Positions 36,171-44,390 of a stretch of DNA of 64,000 nt are shown here, one piece after another. This DNA comes from Streptomyces durmitorensis (GTDB lineage Bacteria > Actinomycetota > Actinomycetes > Streptomycetales > Streptomycetaceae): positions 2,914,001 to 2,978,000 of the forward strand of contig NZ_CP097289.1 in NCBI RefSeq assembly GCF_023498005.1. The letters run 5' to 3'. The notes beneath the pieces are model-generated. The model saw only the letters and a program-made list of their open reading frames with translations. It did not search any database and had not been told where the DNA came from. Every line of letters begins with the position of its first letter. The stretch's first letter is position 1. The translations under genes and the position numbers were made by a program.

Positions 36171-36442
36171 TCCGCGCCCCCGTCCGCGACCTTTACGGCC
36201 AGCATCGCGACACCTGCGCGAGTCGCGGCGCGGAACACGTCGCCGGTATCGGCAACGGCGCCCGAAAGAACGGGGCATCCGCCGTCGTGCCGTACGTCAA
36301 GGTGCTCGATACCGTCCGCGTCACGGTGGATTCCGCGAACCTCACTGCGGCAATGCCCGCACCGGTACACCTTCGCGAGCTTCTGCGCGGCCGTGACGGG
36401 CTTCTGACGGCGGTTGCGACCGACGCCGCCACGGCGGCTCAC
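36167..36442 (-). CDS. Small zinc-finger-like protein
   Basis: 91 residues from a GTG at 36442. Basic N-terminus (SRRGGVGRNRRQK) then CGHC and a later Cys in GGCPVL. Coupled to the helicase gene by ATGA. DNA binding or helper role for replication is inferred from basic charge and position. Confidence 0.6.
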   Translation of the reverse strand: MSRRGGVGRNRRQKPVTAAQKLAKVYRCGHCRSEVRGIHRDADGIEHLDVRHDGGCPVLSGAVADTGDVFRAATRAGVAMLAVKVADGGAE

Positions 36443-36520
36443 TGGTCGCCCCCATGGCCGTTGTAGGCGCTCCGCCGTACGCTGGCATAAGTCGACGCCG
36501 TGCCCCGGTTGTTGATATCG

Positions 36521-36546
36521 GCCCCCGAGTCCTTCGATTCGGGGGC
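36521..36546 (-). terminator. Terminator after the 74-residue gene
   Basis: GCCCCCGA / TCGGGGGC, a perfect 8 bp stem with a 10-base loop, just beyond the stop at 36554. Confidence 0.65.
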
Positions 36547-36553
36547 TGCGTCG

Positions 36554-36778
36554 TTATGCGGCATGGCCGACACCCCCGCCCGGATTCAAGAGAATGGCAA
36601 GCCGGGCGCGCTGGTCATCGTTCAGCGGCGGCGCGGATTCGACGACGCGCTTTATGTACGCCGCGAGCGTGAGCGTGGCAAGTTCGCGGTCGAGCTCAGT
36701 CGTATCCGCGTCGGGATGGTGCCGCTTCTCTGCGGCCTTCCTGGCTCGCAGGTGCGCAACTTCAGAACTGATAGGCAC
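36554..36778 (-). CDS. Small conserved helical protein
   Basis: 74 residues, GTG start. It is Lys/Arg/Glu-rich (LRARKAAEKRHHPDADTTEL) then TLAAYIKRVVESAPPLNDDQ, a pattern I recognise from small proteins in Streptomyces integrative elements. Size and place match the phiRv1 recombination directionality factor Rv1584c (about 73 residues), but I see no sequence proof. Confidence 0.65.
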   Translation of the reverse strand: MPISSEVAHLRARKAAEKRHHPDADTTELDRELATLTLAAYIKRVVESAPPLNDDQRARLAILLNPGGGVGHAA

Positions 36779-36885
36779 TGTTGGTATCTCCGGGGCATAC
36801 GAAGTACGCGCCCCGGTGACGACGCCTGTCGCGAGTGCGGTTCAAGGCTGCTCGCGTCCAGCCTGCTAGCAACTGTAGCAATACG

Positions 36886-37134
36886 TCAGGGAATCCGAGA
36901 GATGTCCAAAGTCTCGAATCCCGCCTGCGCGACCTTGAGCATGTTCTCTTCGCGGAGCTGCGCGTCACGGCCGCACTTCGTGCAGACGAATCGATACGTG
37001 TAGCCGCCGTCAGGCCGCTGGACGTTGTGCTGAGCTGCATCCGGGATGCCGAGGTGGGCCACGCCCGGCTCGCAGTAATTGATCAGACGCCGGGCGTGCT
37101 GCCCGCGATCGGTGCACACGACTTTGACGGTCAC
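36886..37134 (-). CDS. Small Cys-containing protein coupled to the integrase
   Basis: 82 residues from the GTG at 37134 that overlaps the integrase stop (GTGA). A GTG 12 bases upstream is an alternative. Cys pairs VCTDRG and FVCTKCGRD (CTKC) suggest a zinc ribbon. RIP ends it. Probably co-expressed with the integrase; function unknown. Confidence 0.65.
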   Translation of the reverse strand: MTVKVVCTDRGQHARRLINYCEPGVAHLGIPDAAQHNVQRPDGGYTYRFVCTKCGRDAQLREENMLKVAQAGFETLDISRIP

Positions 37135-38579
37135 GCCCTCACCCACCTGATCCTCTCGGACATCGTCGCCGACTTGGCCACGGCCGCAATCGGGCGGATA
37201 CGGGGCTGCCCGATCACGTCAGGGCTCAACAGTAGGGCCGCTATGGCGCGCTGCGCCGCCAGCGGCGTGCTCTCCCAGCGACCAGCGACATTGGGGCCAG
37301 GCTGGAACAAAGCGCTGAGGCTCGCAGGCCGGATCAGCTTCTGCTGCCGCTCTTGCAACTCAGCTATTCGCACCTCAAGCCGCTCGCTACGACGTGCGAA
37401 CCTGCGCTCCTCGCTCATCGTCTCGGGTTGGGCCTGCTCAGTTTCCTGAAGGTCGGCACGTGCCTTGGCGAGGACGTCACGGATCTCTGCGGCCTCTCCC
37501 GTGGAATCCTCAGCGTCGAGGATCTGATAGACATCGCGCCGTCCCAGATAGCTCAAGATCACGCCGGGCTCTTGGGCATCCCCTATGAAGATCTCGTCTA
37601 CGTCGCTCTTCGGGACACGCCAGCACCCGCGCTTGCACTCGTAGTTGATCTCTTTGCTTCGGTACCGGACCGTGATCGGTCCTGTGCAGCGATCGCACGT
37701 GATCGCCCCGGTGAGCGCGTAATGGGCCCCGCCGGGATTCCCCTTGATGCGGGACGGGTCAGAGATGATCTGCTGCACCTCGTAGAACAGGGCGTCGCTC
37801 ACGAGACGGGGCCACGCTGCCTGCACCGTGCCGCCCTTCGTGCACCGCAGACCGAGGTAGCAGACGTGCGTGACCAGGTCCCGCAGAGTCTGAGCCGATA
37901 GCGGCTTTCCGCGTCGCCCGACGATCCCGCGCGCAGCCCAATCACGCTCGATCTCGCAGAACGGGTCTTGGGCCCGAACGCGCTGGAAGAGTTCCACGAT
38001 GCACGGGGCCTCGACCGGGTGGGCATACTGCCGGACAGGGACGCGCTTGCCCCTCCTGATCTCGTACTCTCGCTCGAAACCAAGCGGGCAGATGCCGTGC
38101 GGCTTGCCGTCGCGGATGTTGGCGTCGATCCCCCGACGCGTGCGGGCGGAAAGGCGCCGTACCTCTATCTCGGAACTCACTCCGTCAGTCAGCAGCGTCT
38201 CGCGGTCGCGGTAATTCGACGGGTCGTAAGTCCGTTCGTGGCTCGTGACGTGGATCAGGACTCCGTAGTCCTCGCACAGATCCAGCAGGGTGGCCCATTC
38301 ACCCACGCGGCGAGAGCCCCGGCTCGACTCCCACAGCCACAGGATCTGAGCCTTGAACTGATCGCTGCGCAGGTCCGCGATCAACCTGTCGAAGTCGCCG
38401 CGCGCATGCTTCGCGTACGGCGACGCGCTGCCTTGATCGCTGTACGGCACCCCGAGCGTGACACCCTCACCGGCAGACGCGCGACTGTTGTCGTCGTGCT
38501 GCTCGGTGATTGAGCGCTCGCCACGCGCGGAGACCCTCAAGTACTCGCGACCGATCATTCCTGACAGGCTGTTGACCAT
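37131..38579 (-). CDS. Large serine recombinase (integrase)
   Basis: 482 residues. Start chosen at ATG 38579, five bases after GAGGGGG; a GTG 24 bases upstream is in frame but weaker. The resolvase domain has the nucleophile Ser17 in REYLRVSARGERS, and ILWLWESSRGSR. The recombinase domain follows (GKPHGICPLGFEREYE), then a zinc-ribbon domain (CDRCTGP, YECKRGC) and a coiled-coil tail (about 380-440). It catalyses attP x attB exchange. Divergent, sharing a CCATGG, with the host PAP2 gene. Confidence 0.93.
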   Translation of the reverse strand: MVNSLSGMIGREYLRVSARGERSITEQHDDNSRASAGEGVTLGVPYSDQGSASPYAKHARGDFDRLIADLRSDQFKAQILWLWESSRGSRRVGEWATLLDLCEDYGVLIHVTSHERTYDPSNYRDRETLLTDGVSSEIEVRRLSARTRRGIDANIRDGKPHGICPLGFEREYEIRRGKRVPVRQYAHPVEAPCIVELFQRVRAQDPFCEIERDWAARGIVGRRGKPLSAQTLRDLVTHVCYLGLRCTKGGTVQAAWPRLVSDALFYEVQQIISDPSRIKGNPGGAHYALTGAITCDRCTGPITVRYRSKEINYECKRGCWRVPKSDVDEIFIGDAQEPGVILSYLGRRDVYQILDAEDSTGEAAEIRDVLAKARADLQETEQAQPETMSEERRFARRSERLEVRIAELQERQQKLIRPASLSALFQPGPNVAGRWESTPLAAQRAIAALLLSPDVIGQPRIRPIAAVAKSATMSERIRWVRA

Positions 38580-39300
38580 GGCTACCCCCTCGGACCCGCA
38601 CACCCAGTGTGCGCCTACCTCTCAAGGTAGAAGGCCCCCTGTTCCGGGGCGGCCGACCACTTTCCTCTTCTGCCTCTGCGCGCTGTTCTTCGCGCTCATC
38701 ACCTGGCAAGTGATCGCCGACGGTCCCCTCCGCGACGCGGACGAGCGGCTCGGCCCCTGGATCACCGGCAGCCGCCTCCCGGACGGCGCCGCCGAATTCC
38801 TCGCCGATCTGGGCGGGGTCGCCGTCGCCGCCCCGGTCCTCGCCGCCGCCATCGCCTACGCCGCCTGGCGTGGCCACCGCGCCGGCGCGTTCCGCTGGTG
38901 GCTCGGACCGGCGGTCGCCGCCGTGGCCATGGTCGCGGTCCCGGTCCTCGTGATCCCGCTCAAGGAGCTCATCGGCCGCACGGGGCCGCCCGGCATGGAC
39001 GGCACCGGCTACTACCCCTCGGGCCACACCGCCACCGCCATGGTCGCCTACGGAGGGGCGGTGCTGCTCCTGCTGCCGTACCTGCGCGGCACCTACGCAC
39101 GGCGTGAACTGGTCATCGCCTGCGCCCTGTTGAACTTCGGGGTCGGGCTCGGGCTCATGCGCCGGGGGTATCACTGGCCGCTGGACGTGGTGGCCAGTTG
39201 GTGCCTGTTCGGGATGGTGCTGCAGGTGATGGCGCTCGTGGTGGCGCGGTACGGCCACCGCGCCACCGATGCGAACGGGGAAGCGGCCGGTCCGGCGTGA
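38578..39300 (+). CDS. PAP2-family phosphatase, host gene with element-supplied N-terminus
   Basis: 240 residues from ATG 38578. The first 20 codons belong to the element, the rest to the host. Five or six membrane segments, with PAP2 motifs KELIGRTGPPG, SGHTATAM (catalytic His) and RRGYHWPLDV. It probably dephosphorylates lipid pyrophosphates or phosphatidic acid at the membrane. There is no clear ribosome binding site before 38578; an ATG at 38458 is in frame but lies over the integrase. Expression after integration is uncertain. Confidence 0.85.
   Translation: MATPSDPHTQCAPTSQGRRPPVPGRPTTFLFCLCALFFALITWQVIADGPLRDADERLGPWITGSRLPDGAAEFLADLGGVAVAAPVLAAAIAYAAWRGHRAGAFRWWLGPAVAAVAMVAVPVLVIPLKELIGRTGPPGMDGTGYYPSGHTATAMVAYGGAVLLLLPYLRGTYARRELVIACALLNFGVGLGLMRRGYHWPLDVVASWCLFGMVLQVMALVVARYGHRATDANGEAAGPA
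38616..38662 (+). other. attR (right junction)
   Basis: Element arm CTACCTCTCAAGGTAG (a 6 bp palindrome pair) then shared CCTG (38638-38641) then host sequence TTCCGGGGCGGCCGACC. Confidence 0.55.
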
Positions 39301-39301
39301 C

Positions 39302-40447
39302 TCAGCCGAAGTAGCCGTCGAAGTTCTTCGAGAACTCCCAGCTGTTGTGACGGTCCCAGTTGATCGACCAGGTCATCAGGCCGCGCAGGCCGGGCCAGGT
39401 GCCGTGCGTCTTGTACGAGCCGCAGTTGGTGCCCTTCGTCAGGCAGTCCAGGGATTTGTTGACCTCGGTCGTGGGGACGTGGCCGTTGCCCGCGTTCGTC
39501 GATGCGGGCATGCCTATGGCGACTTTCTCCGGGGGCAGCGCGGGGAAGACGTTGTTCGTGTCGCCCGCCACGGGGAAGCCGGTGAGCAGCATGTCGGTCA
39601 TCGCGATGTGGAAGTCCGCGCCGCCCATGGAGTGGTACTGGTTGTCCAGGCCCATGATCGGGCCCGAGTTGTAGTCCTGGACGTGCAGCAGCGTGAGGTC
39701 GTCGCGCAGGGCGTGGATGACCGGGAGGTAGGCGCCGGCGCGGGGGTCCTGGCCGCCCCATTTGCCGGTCCCGTAGAACTGGTAGCCGAGCTGCACGAAG
39801 AAGGTCTCGGGGGCCATCGTGAGCGTGAAGCCGCTGCCGTACTTGGACTTGAGGGTCTTGACCGCCGAGATGAGGTTCACGATCGACGGCGTCTTCGGGT
39901 TCTTGAAGTCCGTGTCGTCGGCGTTCAGCGAGAGGGAGTGGCCCTCGAAGTCGATGTCCAGGCCGTCGAGTCCGTACTCGTCGATGATCGCGGAGACCGA
40001 CGAGACGAAGGTGTCGCGGGCCTGCGTGGTGGTCAGCTGGACCTGGCCGTTCTGGCCGCCGATGGAGATCAGGACCTTCTTGCCCGCTGCCTGCTTGGCC
40101 TTGACCGCGGCCTTGAACTCGTCCTTGGACTCGACGCCGGGGCACTCGGTCCGCGGACAGAGGCTGAAGCGGATGTCGCCGGACGTGGCGGAGGTGGGTT
40201 CACCGAAGGCGAGGTCGATGATGTCCCAGCTGTCGGGGACGTCCGAGAGCCGCGTGTAGCCGGAGCCGTTGGCGAAGCTCGTGTGCAGGTAGCCGACCAG
40301 GGCGTGGTCGGCGGCGGCCTTCGGCACCGGCCCCGTCGAGGGGCCCGCCGAGGCCTCGGTGACGAGCAGGCCGGACGCGGCGAGCGCGCAGGCCGTGGCC
40401 GTGGCGAGGGTGAGACGTCTGAGGTGGCGCGACAGGGAACGGTCCAC
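39302..40447 (-). CDS. Secreted GH18 chitinase
   Basis: 381 residues. A signal peptide (RRLTLATATACALAASG, cleavage near AASA) leads to a family 18 catalytic barrel. The DxxDxDxE motif DGLDIDFE is at 161-168 with Glu168 as acid. ISIGGQNG is the strand 3 motif and TMAPETFF a substrate-binding loop. No carbohydrate-binding module is present. It releases chito-oligosaccharides outside the cell. A perfect DasR-type box lies upstream. Confidence 0.94.
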   Translation of the reverse strand: MDRSLSRHLRRLTLATATACALAASGLLVTEASAGPSTGPVPKAAADHALVGYLHTSFANGSGYTRLSDVPDSWDIIDLAFGEPTSATSGDIRFSLCPRTECPGVESKDEFKAAVKAKQAAGKKVLISIGGQNGQVQLTTTQARDTFVSSVSAIIDEYGLDGLDIDFEGHSLSLNADDTDFKNPKTPSIVNLISAVKTLKSKYGSGFTLTMAPETFFVQLGYQFYGTGKWGGQDPRAGAYLPVIHALRDDLTLLHVQDYNSGPIMGLDNQYHSMGGADFHIAMTDMLLTGFPVAGDTNNVFPALPPEKVAIGMPASTNAGNGHVPTTEVNKSLDCLTKGTNCGSYKTHGTWPGLRGLMTWSINWDRHNSWEFSKNFDGYFG

Positions 40448-40492
40448 AACTGCCTCCGGGCATGGGGGGAAGGGGAGGGTGGGCCGCTCAAT

Positions 40493-40506
40493 TTGGTCCA
40501 GACCAA
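40493..40506. promoter_or_regulatory. DasR-responsive element (dre) before the chitinase gene
   Basis: TTGGTCCAGACCAA is a 14 bp near-palindrome (perfect but for its centre) matching the published Streptomyces dre/chitinase repeat TGGTCTAGACCA. It lies 46 bp upstream of the chitinase start, in the core promoter position. Confidence 0.85.
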
Positions 40507-40587
40507 TGCAGTTGTCAAGGCCCCGTCAAGCCTTCGCCGGATGGCGGTCCGTCTCAGTGGCTCCCCCGCATACCCTCCCCCCCCCGC

Positions 40588-41064
40588 CTACTCCCCCGCC
40601 TGCTCTCCGTCCCGCGGCGCCAGCTGCGCCGCCGCCTCGTGCATCGCGAGTTCGAGCAGTGCCGGATCCGTCAGCGTGCCCGAGCCGTCGGGCGGCACGA
40701 GCCAGCGGACGCCGCCCGTGGCGCGCCCCGGGTAGGGGACCACGATCCAGGTGCCGTGACCCGCGCCGCGTACGCCCGTGCCGAGCCAGCGGGCGACCGT
40801 GCCCGCCGGCACGAAGAACCCCATGCGGGAGTCGCCGAAGTCGGCGAGCACCGGGCCGGGACGGTCGATGCAGCGGGTCAGTACGTCGAGCGTCGGATAG
40901 CCGAGTTCACCGGGAAGGATGAGTACGTCCCAGAGCCTGCCGGCGGGAAGGAGCGCGACCCCCAGGGGATTGCGCTCCCACTCCCAGCGGCAGGCCTCCG
41001 GATCCGGCGCCACCGACACCAGCCATTCGACCGCCGACTTCGCTCCCGAGCCCGAGCCAGTCAT
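40588..41064 (-). CDS. Hypothetical protein, Prim-Pol-like
   Basis: 158 residues from ATG at 41064 behind GGGAGG; an upstream ATG at 41106 is less likely. VEWLVSVAPDPEACRWEWERN, FDVLILP-like WDVLILPGELG, GFFVPAGTVARWLGTG and WLVPPDGSG match short Streptomyces proteins annotated as bifunctional primase/polymerase N-terminal-like. No catalytic acidic triad is obvious. Function unknown. Confidence 0.65.
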   Translation of the reverse strand: MTGSGSGAKSAVEWLVSVAPDPEACRWEWERNPLGVALLPAGRLWDVLILPGELGYPTLDVLTRCIDRPGPVLADFGDSRMGFFVPAGTVARWLGTGVRGAGHGTWIVVPYPGRATGGVRWLVPPDGSGTLTDPALLELAMHEAAAQLAPRDGEQAGE

Positions 41065-41080
41065 GGCGGGACCTCCCTCT

Positions 41081-41110
41081 TCCTGTGATGCAGCTGTGCA
41101 TGTCACAGGA
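41081..41110. promoter_or_regulatory. Palindromic operator-like site
   Basis: TCCTGTGA / TCACAGGA with a 14-base spacer, 17 bp upstream of the 40588-41064 gene. The TGTGA..TCACA arms recall CRP/FNR half sites but the spacer is longer than usual. Confidence 0.35.
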
Positions 41111-41200
41111 GAGAGGGGGCTGGGGCGGCAGCATTACGCGGGTTCCGGGAACTTGTTGACGAATCGTCGACAGACAGCGGCCGTCCGAGCCCGGAGGCGG

Positions 41201-42619
41201 TCAGCTGTCGAAGCCCAGGCCCAGCTTGTCCATGGTCTTCAGCCACAGATTGCGCCGGCCGCCGTTCTCGTCCGCCCGCGCCAGGGACCACTTGGTCAGC
41301 GCGACGCCCGTCCACGCGAACGGCTCGGGCGGGAACGGCAGCGGCTTCGTGCGCACCATCTCCAGGGACGTGCGCTCCGTGCGCTCGCCGGAGAGCAGGT
41401 CCAGCATGACGTCGGCGCCGAAGCGGGTGGCCCCGACACCGAGCCCGGTGTAGCCCGCCGCGTACGCGACGCGCCCCGCGTGGGCCGTGCCGAAGAACGC
41501 CGAGAAGCGCGAGCACGTGTCGATCGCGCCGCCCCACGCGTGCGTGAACCGGACCCCCTCCAACTGCGGGAAGCAGGTGAAGAAGTGGCCCGCAAGCTTC
41601 GCGTACGTCTCGGGGCGGTCGTCGTGCTCGGCGCGCAGCTTGCCGCCGAACGGATAGATCGCGTCGTAACCGCCCCACAGGATGCGGTTGTCGGCGGAGA
41701 GCCGGAAGTAGTGGAACTGGTTGGCGCTGTCGCCAAGGCCCTGACGGTTCTTCCAGCCGATGGCCGCCAGCTGGTCCTCGGTCAGCGGCTCCGTCATCAG
41801 GGCGTAGTCGTAGACCGGGACCGTGTACGCGCGCACGCGCTTGACCAGCGAAGGGAAGATGTTCGTGGCGAGCGCGACCTGCCGGGCGCGGACGCGGCCG
41901 TAGGGGGTGCGTACGGCCATCCCGGCGCCGGACGAGGCGAGTTGGAGCGCGGGCGTGTGTTCGTAGACGCGTACGCCCTTCTCCAGGCAGGCGCGCTTCA
42001 GGCCCCAGGCGAGCTTCGCCGGGTGGAGCATGGCGACGCCCTCCCGGTCCCAGAGTCCGCCGAGGAAGGTCGGCGAGTCGACGTGCGCGCGCACGGCGTC
42101 CGCGTCGAGCAGCTCGGAGCTGCCCGCGAGGCCGTGCTCCGCCATCTCCTCGTACATCTCGTGCAGTTCGGCGAGCTGGTGCGGCTGGGTCGCCACGTCG
42201 ATCTCGCCGGTGCGCTCGAAGTCGCAGTCGATGGAGTAGCGCTTGACGGCCGCCTCGATCTCGTCGAGGTTGCGGGCGCCGAGCTCCTCCAGCTTCGCGA
42301 TCTCGCCGGGCCAGCGGGACAGGCCGTTCGAGATGCCGTGCGTGAGGGACGCGGCGCAGAAGCCGCCGTTGCGGCCGGAGGCGGCCCAGCCCGCCTCTCG
42401 GCCCTCGACCAGGACCACCTCGCGGTGCGGGTCGCGCTCCTTGGCGATGAGCGCGGTCCACAGTCCGCTGTAGCCGCCGCCGACGACGAGCAGGTCGCAC
42501 TGCTCGTCGCCGGTGAGGGCGGGTTCGGCGCGTGGCTTGCCGGGGTCGTCCAGCCAGTACGAGACCGGCTGGGCGTCGGAGAGGGACTTGGTGAAACGGG
42601 TCATGGCGCTTGGGGCCAT
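41201..42619 (-). CDS. FAD-dependent amine/gamma-glutamylputrescine oxidase-like (DAO family)
   Basis: 472 residues from ATG at 42619 after AAGGAG. The dinucleotide-binding motif VVGGGYSGLWTALIAKE is near 44-60, followed by GREAGWAASGRNGGF, a PuuB-like FAD segment, and the C-terminal GYTGLGVGATRFGAD. Being directly downstream of PotC and in a polyamine transport operon, oxidation of (gamma-glutamyl)putrescine to the aldehyde is inferred; glycine/D-amino acid oxidase would be alternatives. Confidence 0.85.
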   Translation of the reverse strand: MAPSAMTRFTKSLSDAQPVSYWLDDPGKPRAEPALTGDEQCDLLVVGGGYSGLWTALIAKERDPHREVVLVEGREAGWAASGRNGGFCAASLTHGISNGLSRWPGEIAKLEELGARNLDEIEAAVKRYSIDCDFERTGEIDVATQPHQLAELHEMYEEMAEHGLAGSSELLDADAVRAHVDSPTFLGGLWDREGVAMLHPAKLAWGLKRACLEKGVRVYEHTPALQLASSGAGMAVRTPYGRVRARQVALATNIFPSLVKRVRAYTVPVYDYALMTEPLTEDQLAAIGWKNRQGLGDSANQFHYFRLSADNRILWGGYDAIYPFGGKLRAEHDDRPETYAKLAGHFFTCFPQLEGVRFTHAWGGAIDTCSRFSAFFGTAHAGRVAYAAGYTGLGVGATRFGADVMLDLLSGERTERTSLEMVRTKPLPFPPEPFAWTGVALTKWSLARADENGGRRNLWLKTMDKLGLGFDS

Positions 42620-42648
42620 GATTTCCACTCCTTCAGAACTGTCGGGTG

Positions 42649-43452
42649 TTACCGCGCCTGCTTGTTGCGGCGCTTGGAAATGATCATGCCGCCGAGCACC
42701 AGGAGAACGGCGACAAGGAACATCGCCGTACCGATGACATTGATCTGGACGGGCGTACCGCGCTGTGCCGATCCCCAGACGAACATGGGGAAGGTCACGG
42801 TCGAGCCCGCGTTGAAATTCGTGATGATGAAGTCGTCGAAGGAGAGCGCGAAGGCGAGCAGCGCGCCCGCCGCGATGCCTGGCGCGGCGATCGGCAGCGT
42901 GACCCGGACGAAGGTCTGCACGGGGCCCGCGTAGAGGTCCTGCGCGGCCTGTTCCAGACGCGGGTCCATGGACATCACGCGCGCCTTGACGGCGGTCACC
43001 ACGAAGCTGAGGCAGAACATGATGTGGGCGATGAGGATCGTCCAGAAGCCGAGCTGCGCACCCATGTTGAGGAAGAGCGTGAGCAGCGAGGCGGCCATGA
43101 CGACCTCGGGCATCGCCATCGGCAGGAAGATCAGCGAGCTGACCGCGCCGCGCGCCCGGAAGCGGTAGCGGACGAGCGCGAAGGCGATCATCGTGCCGAG
43201 CAGGGTCGCGCCGATCGTCGCCCAGGCCGCGATCTGCAGGCTCAGGCTGAGCGAGCCGCACATGTCGGCGACGCCGCAGGGGTCCTTCCAGGCGTCGAGC
43301 GAGAAGTCCTGCCAGGCGTAATTGAAGCGCCCCTTCGGCTTGTTGAAGGAGAACACCGTCACGACGACGTTCGGGAGCAGCAGATACGCGAGCGTCAGCA
43401 GACCCGCGATGACGACGAATTTGCCGCGGAGCCAGCGGAAGAAGGCAGCCAT
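42649..43452 (-). CDS. potC: Polyamine ABC transporter permease PotC-like
   Basis: 267 residues with six membrane segments. The permease EAA-type loop is LEQAAQDLYAGPVQTFVRVTLPIAAPGI near 175. It forms the channel with PotB. TGATG overlap with potB couples the two. Family supports spermidine/putrescine uptake; betaine or other small cations not excluded. Confidence 0.88.
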   Translation of the reverse strand: MAAFFRWLRGKFVVIAGLLTLAYLLLPNVVVTVFSFNKPKGRFNYAWQDFSLDAWKDPCGVADMCGSLSLSLQIAAWATIGATLLGTMIAFALVRYRFRARGAVSSLIFLPMAMPEVVMAASLLTLFLNMGAQLGFWTILIAHIMFCLSFVVTAVKARVMSMDPRLEQAAQDLYAGPVQTFVRVTLPIAAPGIAAGALLAFALSFDDFIITNFNAGSTVTFPMFVWGSAQRGTPVQINVIGTAMFLVAVLLVLGGMIISKRRNKQAR

Positions 43453-44390
43453 CAGACGAGATCCTCCGTCCCGGACTTACGGATGTACACGGTGACGATG
43501 ACGAGGATCGCCGCCATGAGGATGAAGGAAAGGGCCGCGGCCGTCGGGTAGTCCAGAATGCGCAGGAACTGCGTCTGGATGACGTTGCCGACCATGCGGG
43601 TGTCGGTGGAACCGAGCAGATCCGCGTTCACGTAGTCGCCCGCCGCGGGGATGAAGGTGAGCAGCGTCCCGGAGACGACGCCCGGCATGGAGAGCGGGAA
43701 GGTCACCTTGCGGAAGGTCGTGGACGGCTTGGCGTAGAGGTCGCCCGCCGCCTCGTGCAGCCTGCCGTCGATGCGCTCAAGCGACGTGTAGAGCGGCAGG
43801 ATCATGAACGGCAGGAAGTTGTACGTGAGTCCGCAGATCACCGCGAGCGGTGTGGCAAGGACCCGGTCGCCCTCCGTCACGCCGAGCCAGCTGGTGACGT
43901 CAAGGACGTGCAGCGAGTTCAGGGCGCCCACCAGGGGGCCGCCGTCCGCGAGGATCGTCTTCCACGCCAGCGTACGGATGAGGAAGCTGGTGAAGAACGG
44001 CGCGATGACCAGGACCAGGATGAGGTTGCGCCAGCGGCCCGCGCGGAACGCGATGAGGTACGCGAGCGGATAGCCGAGCAGCAGGCACAGGATCGTGGCG
44101 GCGCCCGCGTACATCACCGAGCGCAGGAACTGCGGCCAGTAGTCGCTCAGGGCGTCCCAGTAGGTGGCGAAGTGCCAGGTGACCTTGAAGCCGTCTTCGA
44201 GCGAGCCGGTCTGGACGGACGTGGAGGCCTGGTAGACGAGCGGCAGCGCGAAGAAGACGACGAGCCAGAGGATGCCGGGGAGCAGCAGCCAGTAGGGGAC
44301 GAGCCGTCCGCGCTTGCGGACCTTGCGGGTCTTGCGGGGCGCTTCGTCCGGCTCCCCGGCCGGGGGCGCTTTGGTGAGGGTGGTCGTCAT
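43452..44390 (-). CDS. potB: Polyamine ABC transporter permease PotB-like
   Basis: 312 residues from ATG at 44390, overlapping the potA stop (ATGA). A basic N-terminus (KTRKVRKRGR) precedes the first membrane helix. The EAA loop LHEAAGDLYAKPSTTFRKVTFPLSMPGV is near 220. Six membrane segments. Partner of PotC. Confidence 0.88.
   Translation of the reverse strand: MTTTLTKAPPAGEPDEAPRKTRKVRKRGRLVPYWLLLPGILWLVVFFALPLVYQASTSVQTGSLEDGFKVTWHFATYWDALSDYWPQFLRSVMYAGAATILCLLLGYPLAYLIAFRAGRWRNLILVLVIAPFFTSFLIRTLAWKTILADGGPLVGALNSLHVLDVTSWLGVTEGDRVLATPLAVICGLTYNFLPFMILPLYTSLERIDGRLHEAAGDLYAKPSTTFRKVTFPLSMPGVVSGTLLTFIPAAGDYVNADLLGSTDTRMVGNVIQTQFLRILDYPTAAALSFILMAAILVIVTVYIRKSGTEDLV

Larger units (their letters stand above)
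29341..38641. mobile_element. phiRv1-like phage satellite / prophage-like element
   Basis: About 9.3 kb between two CCTG cores. Gene order from the right end: serine integrase, 82-, 74- and 91-residue proteins, RepA-like helicase, 84- and 62-residue proteins, HK97 prohead protease, major capsid protein, then a divergent XRE regulator facing away from three small zinc-ribbon-type genes. No portal, terminase, tail or lysis gene is recognisable. This matches the M. tuberculosis phiRv1 plan and capsid-forming satellites. GC content drops inside the capsid gene. The element is probably mobile only with a helper phage, an inference. Confidence 0.8.

Noticed and set aside
38607..38614. GTGTGCGC near attR and GCGCACAC near attL (29356-29363) as attP arms
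   Set aside because: They are inverted copies, but lie 25 and 11 bases from the proposed core, so the asymmetry makes chance likely.
38458..39300. A longer PAP2 protein starting at 38458
   Set aside because: The extra 40 residues lie antisense to the integrase start and have no membrane or PAP2 features.
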